DNA of 13,936 bases from Pigoraptor vietnamica. Lineage: Eukaryota > Opisthokonta > Filasterea. The position numbers and the translations under genes were made by a program. Of the stretch, positions 7,256 to 13,936 are shown piece after piece. How positions within the stretch are numbered: the stretch's first letter is position 1; every line of letters begins with the position of its first letter. The stretch is taken from assembly GCA_943704525.1 (NCBI GenBank), contig CALSCQ010002549.1, positions 1 through 13,936 on the forward strand. Direction: 5' to 3'. The notes beneath the pieces are model-generated. The model was not told the DNA's origin, did not search any database, and saw only the letters and a list, made by a program, of their open reading frames with translations.

Positions 7256-8400
7256 CTACTGCAGGGACATCGCACCAGAGACCGCCGTCGCATTGGCGCC
7301 GAGGGCGCCTCCCGCAATGTTGTGTATGAGAGACACGACGTGCGCGTGCCTCTGCAGCTCCATTTGCTGCTGCTGGATGGTCTCTTCGAGCTGTCGAGTG
7401 ACGGCCTCTTGTACGCGCCCCTTTTCTCTCAAGCGGTTTGCCTGTTCCGAGCAAGCCCGGAAGTGCAACAAAGCGAATGCGAGGTCCAGTCAGAATGGGG
7501 CCAAATAATTCGCAAGCGGGTTCAGCCTCGACGCGGCTCTCAGAGGACCCCTCACCTCCTCGTGCAGATGCGCGCGGTCAGCATCCGCCTTCTTCAGCGC
7601 GCCGTCCAGGGCAGTCGCGCGCGATGTCACCGTGGCCAGCTCAGTCTCCAAGCGATGTGACCGCTCGCTCTGCTTTTCCAGCCTCGCACGCACCTCTGCG
7701 TGGAATGGACAGCAAACCGCTCAGTCTCCCCAACGGTGCGCAGAGAGAGCATAACGTCAGTGAAACGAAAGTCACAAACGGCGCGCACCCTCGAGGGTCT
7801 TTTGCGATGTGGCCAGTTCGTGCGTGCGATCAGCCAGCTGCGACTCGGCAAGGCGCAGCAGCTCCGTCGCGCGGGACCGCTGCTTCGACACGTCCGCAAT
7901 TTCGCGCCGGAGCGCCTCGCACGCCTCCCCGGCCGCGGCCAACTCCTCGAGCTTCTCTGCGAGACGCGCCTGCGCGTCACTGAGCCTCCGAAGCGCACCC
8001 TCGTGGCTCTCGCGCAAGGCCTCCAGCTCCCCAACCGCAGCGTCACCGTCGCGGGCACGGCGCACGAGCGCCTCGCCCTGCGCATTTTGCGAGAGGGTTG
8101 GCTCAGCATGGGACGCATTCGGAGTGCACCCGGTAGACGACGCACGGCACATTCCGTTTTTACCTCGTGGCGAAGCACGCGCACTTCTTGCGCCAACTCG
8201 GTCATCCTTGCATCGCGCTCGTCCGCGAGCGATCGCAATTCGGCGCACCGTGCCTCCGACTCCTGCAGCTGCCTCCGCAGTCTGGACACCTCCATCTCCG
8301 CCTGCACGCGCTGCGCCTTGTGGTCGGCGATCACGCGATCGGCCTGTGCGAGCGCGATCGTCTTGGCCTCCAGGAGATCTTGCACCTGGCTTGCGCGCGT
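7256..8400 (-). other. CIP2A: coiled-coil and C-terminal signature region of CIP2A (exons 14-17)
   Basis: Exons 14-17 encode residues 625-907, a nearly continuous heptad-rich helix such as LAEKLEELAAAGEACEALRR, mostly Glu, Arg, Leu and Ala. It ends in HAHVVSLIHNIAGGALG followed by a short polar tail and TAG at 7256-7258. Animal CIP2A ends the same way, with a HSHMIAMIH-type block close to the C-terminus, so this block is a useful ortholog marker. Introns here are 86, 93 and 114 nt. Confidence 0.85.
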
Positions 8401-10288
8401 CTGCGGTGCGCGTGTGGGATGAGTGGGAGGGATTCACATTGGTTGAAAGCACAGCAACGATTGCATGCGCACATTTAGGGGCGTGTTATAGATGGGAAAA
8501 AAACATCAAGTCAAAAACTTACAGACGCCGAGTCCCGGCCCACTCGGGGCACATCGTCTGGAAGGAAGTCCGCACCGAGCATCTTTGGGTCGCGAAATGC
8601 AGGCGAAGAGGTCAGCTCACGTGCCGCGCAATTTTCCGCGACCCATGAAAACCCGCTGCTGCAGGAGCACCCTCCCACCTTGAACTCGTCCGCAAATCGG
8701 TCCATCGCCCGCGCGTAGTCATCCAGGGGCTCGGCTGCTGGACAGGATCGCCGGGTGAAAACGTGTAGCAGACGCACTTCTATATGGGAGGACCCCCGTT
8801 GTTCACACCACATCGCCCACTCTGCATGACCACCACAACACAAGGCTATTGCTTCCTCGATTGCCATACCTCTTCGTTCCCGAGACCTGTCCGCGCTGTT
8901 GATCGCGCTCGCGATGGCGTAATGCATTCTGTAAAAGGTTAACCAGTCGTCAGTGTGTGTGCGACAGACACCGACCAGTGATGTCGGATCAGCATAAAAT
9001 CATATTACGTGTGTCCATCGGGACAACTAATATCGGCAAGAGTGGAATTGTTTTCATCATCAGGGCTCACCGCGACATGTCGAGAAGAGGGTCGCCAGCA
9101 GACATCGCCGCAAGGAGTGGCACTGCGCGCTGCAGCGCAACGCGGACGACGTCCGGCGATCGGCTCGTGACGGCTTGTGCGACGGTGGCGGCAAGTGCGC
9201 CCCACCGTTGCGACAGCTCGACCTAAAAAGATTCAGGAGAAAATACGGTCATTATCGAGGGAAAAGAATCGCGCAATTTCCAACACCGTCGCACAGAAAT
9301 TTAGACGCACCACCGCCGGCGACGACTGAGCATCGCTAAGAGTGAGGACGAGGACGAGCGCATGCGAGAATTTCAGCAGACGAGAGGCGGAATGATCGCG
9401 CAGCTTCGGTTCGCAACACGACAGAATGAAAGAGGCGAGTGCTTCTTCGGAGAGAGACCCGCGCATGCGCGCTAAGATTGCGCAAACGTAGGAAAGTTCT
9501 GCGCCAAAACATTGCTCGTTTGAAAGAGAAGGGGGAAAGGCCGCAGTCGGCGACTTTGATGTACCAAATTGGAAACAAGCACGGACGGGCAAAGCGCGCA
9601 CCTGACACCGCCGCCAATGATGCCATGTCGCTGTCGCTATCGGAAGCGAGAGATCGCATCGCGGCCTGGGCTATGGTGCGCAGCTGCGAATCGCACGCCT
9701 CCAGGGCCGCAGTCATGCGCGTGTCCCGCTGCGTGCGCAGACCAGGTTAGCAGGAACCCAACAGATAAACTACCCCTCGCCGCACGCGTCTAAACCGCAA
9801 ATGTGCTGACGCACTGGGACATGAGCCCACCTCGGCAACGGTGCGCAGAAGTCGAATCGACTGGGCGGCGGCCTCGGGTTGCGCGCTGTCCGCGGCCATT
9901 TCCAAGAGCGTCCCGAGCGTCTTTCCCGCACATATGTGCGCCGTGACGGCGGCAGTGCAACCGTTTGCCGCAGCAATCGTCGATAGCACTTGCAAGGCCT
10001 CGTGTGGAGAAAGGGCAGCCACATGTTAGTCTCGTTATTGGGAGATGCGCACACGAGGCGCCGACACGCTCCGCACTCGCTTTCACGCGCCCGCATTCAG
10101 GACTCACCAGAGCCAAAACGCTCCCTCGCGACTTGAGGACCATTGCCACCATTGTGCCAACAGACTCTTCCAGTGCTTCGAGGCTGCGCGCGCGCAAGGC
10201 AAGGTTAGCTTCCAGATCGTACTCATGCTGTGACCAGCGTTGACGGCGGTGTGCTTGTGTGTGTGTGTGCGCGTGCGTGCGTGCGTGC

Positions 10289-10347
<59 letters not shown>

Positions 10348-11862
10348 GGTATGCGGGTGCGTGTGTGTTGGCGAGGGAGAGGGGAGAGAGGAGCTTTTCA
10401 CCGCGCGCACACCTTGCAAGTGCCGTGGCAACGGACGGCGAGCGGCGCAAGAGGTCCGCGAGGAGATCCGCCGCGCGCCTCATCGTGCCGAGGGAATCGG
10501 CGTTGCCCATGAGATTGAAGACGAGGTGGAACGTCTGGTCAATGTTCTTGCGGTGGAACAGCTGCGTTGGGAAAATAGTGAGAGGGGGGGGGGGGGGGTC
10601 CATTTCAGCAGAGATGGCTTCGCACAAGACAATTCCCTCAATTCGCAACCCAAATCCATACTCTGCGCAAGAAAACGCACCTTTTCGCCGAGTGGCTCCC
10701 CGAACACCAGCGCAATGAGAATGGCGAGGGACGAAACAATCGTCGCAAAGTCGTTGTGCGAGAGGAGGCCGATGAGGCGACGGTACAGCGCCTTCACGTT
10801 GGGCACCGCCTTCACGTACGCGCGTACGTCGGCAGAGTGGCGACACAACCCCGCCAGCACGCCAAGCCACACGGAGAGTGCGCTGTCATCTTCATCTTCC
10901 GCAAGTCTGAGGCAGATATTTGTGGTGAGAGAAGCGCGCGGAGTGAATTCATAGATGGAGTGGTGTTCGCGAGCGCAGTTCGTTGTTACGCAGAATATCC
11001 GTGATGCCACGGACTGTGCGCGCACTCACGCGGACGACAGGCAGAGCTGCAGTATACGGCTGACGTCGGCATTCACTGCTGGCACGGGGACCTCATAGGT
11101 GACAGCCTCGAGAAGCATTAGAAACTGCGCAAGGAGTGGAAAATTGGGTCACCAAGCGGCAACGTTAATGTGGAATTCGCGCGATTGCGAGCGAGGTGAC
11201 GTACTTTGGCCTTAACACCCGGAGACACTTCGGAAGGGCGCTTTAGAGCATCGGCGCCTATGAAAAAGAAGTCACGAACGCCGACAAGACCCACGGCGGT
11301 CTGAAGGGGGGCCATGTCTGCACGGTGCCGTACGTGAGTTGACGTCAAACGCACACGCGCACGCAAAGCCACACCCTGTACACAACGACCATAGGCCCAT
11401 ACTCGTCGTGATTGTCAACGACGCACATACGCACGAAGACGCACTGCACACGCAAAAGCCCACAGGTAAGAGAGCGGACGAACCTGCAATCACCAAGAGC
11501 GCATCCAGCGTCCGTTCGACAAGCGTCTGCGAGTTCTTGTTCGCAAGGCCCTCTGCTATGCTTGCGACGGCATCCGGCACATCGGCGGCATGCTCGCCGC
11601 GCACGATGACATCGCTGTTCGAGGCGTCCTCCACGAAAGCCTGTGGACAACGAAGGAAACTGCTCAGCGAGACCGGCCACTCGAGCCGGCAGCGCATGCA
11701 GAACAATGGACCCACCTGGAGGGCCACTTCAAACGCGGCACGCTCTGCGACGGCTTCCAAACCATGGCACTGTCTGTAACGACGCGCGGCGGAGGCGAGC
11801 GACAGAATTTGTCGCCACGAATGAAGGCTCGGCTGCGCGTGGGCGTCGGCCATTGCGGCCAT
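7256..11862 (-). CDS. CIP2A: CIP2A orthologue (ARM-repeat plus coiled-coil protein), 17 exons, 907 aa
   Basis: Hand-assembled exons: 11862-11716, 11640-11484, 11317-11205, 11124-11030, 10906-10681, 10561-10413, 10183-10108, 9998-9831, 9728-9602, 9498-9311, 9222-9071, 8928-8870, 8737-8523, 8400-8164, 8077-7789, 7695-7556, 7441-7256. All introns are GT-AG and all phases match, giving 907 residues against 905 in human CIP2A. Conserved blocks include LCRHSADVRAYVKAVPNVK (exon 5), LFHRKNIDQTFHLVFNL (exon 6), QDLLEAKTIALAQADRVIA (exon 14, coiled-coil start) and QRHAHVVSLIHNIAGG near the C-terminus. Residues 1 to about 600 are armadillo-like helices; about 625-890 are coiled coil. In animals CIP2A inhibits PP2A and works with TOPBP1 to hold broken chromosomes together in mitosis. 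Less certain are the exon 10 donor (9311 or 9287), the exon 7 acceptor and the lack of an intron inside exon 13. The start has an acceptor-like CGCCTAG just upstream, so a 5' exon is possible. Confidence 0.9.
10184..10412 (-). other. CIP2A intron 6, carrying a long CA repeat
   Basis: The donor is GCAAG|GTGTGC at 10412 and the acceptor is GCGCGCGCAG| ending at 10184, which gives matching phases. At 229 nt it is the longest intron of the gene, mainly because of the (GT/CA)n repeat. A more pyrimidine-flanked acceptor, GGTCACAG| at 10228, exists upstream but would put the next exon out of phase; the 44 nt between them read as HEYDLEANL in the frame of exon 7, so the choice deserves transcript evidence. 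Confidence 0.6.
10255..10340. repeat. GT/GC dinucleotide microsatellite within CIP2A intron 6
   Basis: A mixed (GT)/(GTGC) tract of about 86 nt includes 24 uninterrupted GT units at 10293-10340. On the sense strand of CIP2A it is a CA repeat. CA repeats inside introns can act as hnRNP L-type splicing modulators in animals; whether that applies here is unknown. Confidence 0.95.
10584..10598. repeat. poly-G run, 15 nt, in CIP2A intron 5
   Basis: A run of 15 G on the plus strand is a C15 run on the sense strand of CIP2A. It lies close to the exon 6 acceptor (10562) and could form part of an extended pyrimidine tract there. Confidence 0.9.
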
Positions 11863-12582
11863 CCAAGGAAGAGCCACTAGGCGAAAGCGGAGACGCCGTA
11901 ACGAACGAGCATTGCAACCGTTCCACCAGCACTAGTGTCCTGAACGTACAGGAGTAGCCCTCCGCTCAAACACCTGGACGATTGCGTGCATCCGAGTCTT
12001 CGGTGTTTCGAATTTGCAAACTCCCGCCAAATTTTTGCGGCCCCTTCTCCCTATCGCGCCACAGAGCACAGAAGACGCACAGCCTGCTCAAAAAGTGTGC
12101 CAAACTACGCAATAATAGCACCAATGAACGTGGCGCACGCGAAGGAAAGGGAGCTCGTGTGAGTGAGGTTAAGGTCCTTCGTGCCATCGTCACGAACAGG
12201 GTAACATTGTTCCATCCTTACATATATAGAAATTTCATCCCCGCCTTTTTTGGCAACGACGTGGTTAATAACCCTTTTATGTACCCAATTAGCCACATAA
12301 CCCCATACAAAGGCATAGTTTACCATGGTAACAGCGCCTTATTAGGGCAATTAGACAACAACACATGAGAATGTCGCAGAGGCAAAGCACAAGCCTGCGC
12401 ATCTTTTTACTTGCCACACGTTCTTTTTTTTTTCAACTTTGCCGACAGAAGCGTGCGCGAGGCCACGACTGCCCGTCGCATTTATCCCCATAGCAATTGG
12501 CGGCGGGGGTTGGAAGCGCGCAGTTTAGGGCGAAGCTTAAAGTACCCACGGCAGACGCGCCCTCAACAGAAACAGATTGACA
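11863..12582. promoter_or_regulatory. divergent promoter region between CIP2A and the SH3 gene
   Basis: The two genes are head-to-head with 720 nt between their start codons. The half near CIP2A is moderately GC-rich and holds an E2F-type site (12022-12031). The middle (about 12170-12440) is distinctly AT-rich and contains the 12-bp palindrome ttaccatggtaa (12320-12331). Near the SH3 gene, caattggcggcggggg (from about 12495) contains an inverted CCAAT core next to a GC-rich block. No transcription start can be placed from sequence alone. The open frame at 11982-12368 has no homology I recognise and looks fortuitous. Confidence 0.5.
12022..12031 (-). promoter_or_regulatory. E2F/DP-type site upstream of CIP2A
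   Basis: On the minus strand the sequence is TTTGGCGGGA, a full match to the classical E2F consensus TTTSSCGS plus flanking A. It sits 160 nt upstream of the proposed CIP2A ATG, in the sense orientation for that gene. E2F/DP is conserved in most eukaryotic lineages and drives S-phase and mitotic genes. A 10-mer can occur by chance in a GC-rich region. Confidence 0.45.
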
Positions 12583-13597
12583 ATGGCGGCCGAGCGACTC
12601 TTGTTTATGGCATCGGCCATGTATGACTTTGGCGGCGATCCAGCGCGGGGAGATGTGCTCAGCTTTTCTCAGGGAACGACGTTTGAGATTTGGGACAACA
12701 GCGGAGAGCATTATTGGTACGCGAAGGTTCCCGACACCGGCGCGTATGGCTACGTGCCCGCAAGCTACCTCCAGGTGCGTGTGTGCATGTGTGTGAGGCA
12801 TCTCCATGTATGCTTTCTTCCTTGCGCACATTGTTCGATGACGACATCCTGTCGTTGTTATTCGAATATGCAGTGCTCGTGTTTGTGTTGTGATTGTGCG
12901 CTCTATTTTGCGTCGCTAATATTCTGCGGCTCCTCTCGTTCGTCCGTCAAAAGAAACCCTATGCCCATGCATGTCTCCCTATGCCCATGCATGTCTTCTC
13001 CCCGCAGTAGCTCTTTAGATGTTAGTCATCCTCTTTCACTCGTGTAGGTGGTACAAGACGGGTCCTCACTACTCGCTCCCCCCGCGGCCGCGCCCAAGCG
13101 CCCCAGCATCGAGGGCGGCGTGGCTGTTCTTCCCACCAACGTGAAGATCAGCAGAAGCATGCAGAACCTCGACCAATACTCGCTCGGTGCGTCGTCGTGT
13201 TTTCCTGTGTTCGTCAGTCTCGCACTGTGTGTGGTGCCCAGACGTAGACAATTTTCATTGCGGCTAGTGTCCATCGCCAGCTTGCCTCTTTGTGCTCATT
13301 CGGAGTCTTTTCTTCGTGCGATCGCCAGAGTCGGAGGGCCAGGGCACCGACGACGGGCAGCCGCGCACGCCAACACGAACGCGCGCCGTGAGCAGCGGCG
13401 GCTCTAAGGTACCCGGCCTCACGGATGGCACGCTGCGCGTCAACAAGCTGTACATTGCGACCAAGGCCGAGGAGAACAACACGTGGCAGTCGGAGCTTGA
13501 GAAGAAGAAGGTCGCGAAGGAGAAGGCCGCTGCCGAGGCTGCGCGGGGGACGGCGAACCCCGAGGTGATGGAGAAGTTGGCAAAGATGAAAAAGTAA
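12583..13597 (+). CDS. small SH3-domain protein, three exons, 199 aa
   Basis: Exons are 12583-12774, 13048-13186 and 13329-13597. Donors are CCAG|GTGCGT and CTCG|GTGCGT; acceptors are GTGTAG| and CGCCAG|. Phases 0 and 1 match, giving 199 residues ending in TAA. The start ATG follows ttgaca and encodes MAAERLLFMASAMYDF. Residues about 8-64 are one SH3 domain: the ALYDF motif appears as AMYDF (12-16), the RT-loop acidic region as GGDPARGD, the binding-site tryptophan in HYWYAK (43-48), and the 3-10 helix motif as GYVPASYLQ (56-64). The domain is wholly in exon 1. Residues 65-130 are Pro/Ser/Thr-rich and probably disordered. The C-terminus is a charged helix (about 155-199) with WQSELEKKKVAKEKAAAEAA and a lysine-rich end. 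It is likely a cytoskeletal or signalling adaptor binding proline-rich partners; no named orthologue is recognised. Confidence 0.86.
12957..12996. repeat. perfect tandem duplication of a 20-bp unit in SH3 gene intron 1
   Basis: The unit ccctatgcccatgcatgtct occurs at 12957-12976 and again at 12977-12996 without mismatch. It is in the 273-nt first intron (12775-13047), about 50 nt before the acceptor. A perfect match implies a recent duplication or an assembly artefact. Confidence 0.92.
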
Positions 13598-13873
13598 ATG
13601 GCGCGCGCACTATTAGTCGAAGCGGAGAGTGTGTACATGCTGTTGGGGCGGTGCGGTGGCAGTCCTTGTCCCTAGCCAGATTGGCACTGGCACCTTGAAC
13701 CAGCCGTGAGGGCAGCTGTTGTGGTGCGATCTACTGCCTGGCCGTGAAACAGCCGCGGCGAATAGGGAGTAAAGGGGTGTTTTGATGGCTTGCACGCATT
13801 CTGATGATGTCATCAAACGGCGCGGTGAAAAATGGTGCAGAAAGAACGAAAACCTCTCTCTCTTGCTTTTGTC

Positions 13874-13876
<3 letters not shown>
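13598..13876 (+). other. 3' flank of the SH3 gene, no gene seen
   Basis: This 279-nt stretch downstream of the SH3 stop codon should contain its 3' untranslated region and poly(A) site. No AATAAA is present and no open frame or RNA gene is convincing. A short CT-rich patch at 13855-13864 precedes the long microsatellite. Confidence 0.5.

Positions 13877-13936
<60 letters not shown>
13877..13936. repeat. (CT)30 microsatellite at the window end
   Basis: Thirty uninterrupted CT units run to the last base, so the true length is unknown. It most likely marks where assembly stopped. Confidence 0.95.

Noticed and set aside
10223-10870. His/Thr-rich minus-strand frame through the CA repeat
   Set aside because: The (HT)n run is translation of an intronic microsatellite.
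7256-11862. p115/Uso1-type vesicle tether as identity of the ARM plus coiled-coil gene
   Set aside because: This was my first idea from the architecture; the assembled exons match CIP2A in ordered blocks, length and C-terminal signature, which p115 does not share.
11982-12368. 128-codon plus-strand frame in the divergent promoter
   Set aside because: It has no recognisable domain, spans sharply different base compositions and lies over the E2F-type site; it is probably fortuitous.
1-13936. CRISPR arrays, rRNA genes, insertion sequences or retroelement genes
   Set aside because: No spaced repeat arrays, rRNA-like conserved cores, transposase or reverse transcriptase motifs were found on either strand.

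Overview
The window is nuclear DNA from a GC-rich unicellular eukaryote. Genes carry short GT-AG spliceosomal introns of about 75-270 nt with pyrimidine-rich acceptors. No bacterial-style operons or ribosome binding sites are visible. The ends are a poly-A run (1-31) and a CT microsatellite (13877-13936), which suggests a contig limited by low-complexity sequence. The species cannot be fixed; an Acanthamoeba-like amoeba or another GC-rich protist are guesses only.

Layout, left to right. (1) 238-628, minus: an unrecognised reading frame broken by a frameshift. (2) 761-1591, plus: an unrecognised single-pass membrane protein, head-to-head with (1). (3) 1931-6508, minus: the most unusual gene. 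It has an N-terminal SLIP-GC/dynamin-like GTPase domain, a long helical middle, and, after an 84-nt phase-1 intron that keeps the frame, a C-terminal PIN-like nuclease domain with a basic nuclear-localisation-type tail. The coding frame of about 1,497 codons is interrupted once by an in-frame TGA at 4901-4903. (4) 6509-7255: AT-richer intergenic DNA holding a decayed tRNA-Leu(AAG)-like sequence. (5) 7256-11862, minus: a 17-exon orthologue of CIP2A. When I assembled the exons by hand, every splice phase matched and the protein came to 907 residues, almost the size of human CIP2A (905). (6) 11863-12582: a divergent promoter region with an E2F-type site 160 nt upstream of the CIP2A start. (7) 12583-13597, plus: a three-exon gene for a 199-residue protein with an N-terminal SH3 domain and a charged C-terminal tail.

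CIP2A is a mitosis and DNA-damage protein (PP2A inhibition, TOPBP1 partnership). The vertebrate relative of the GTPase in gene (3), SLIP-GC, is a nuclear protein linked to genome stability. A functional link between these two neighbouring genes is speculation. The best candidate for something undescribed is the GTPase-PIN fusion, together with the TGA inside it.
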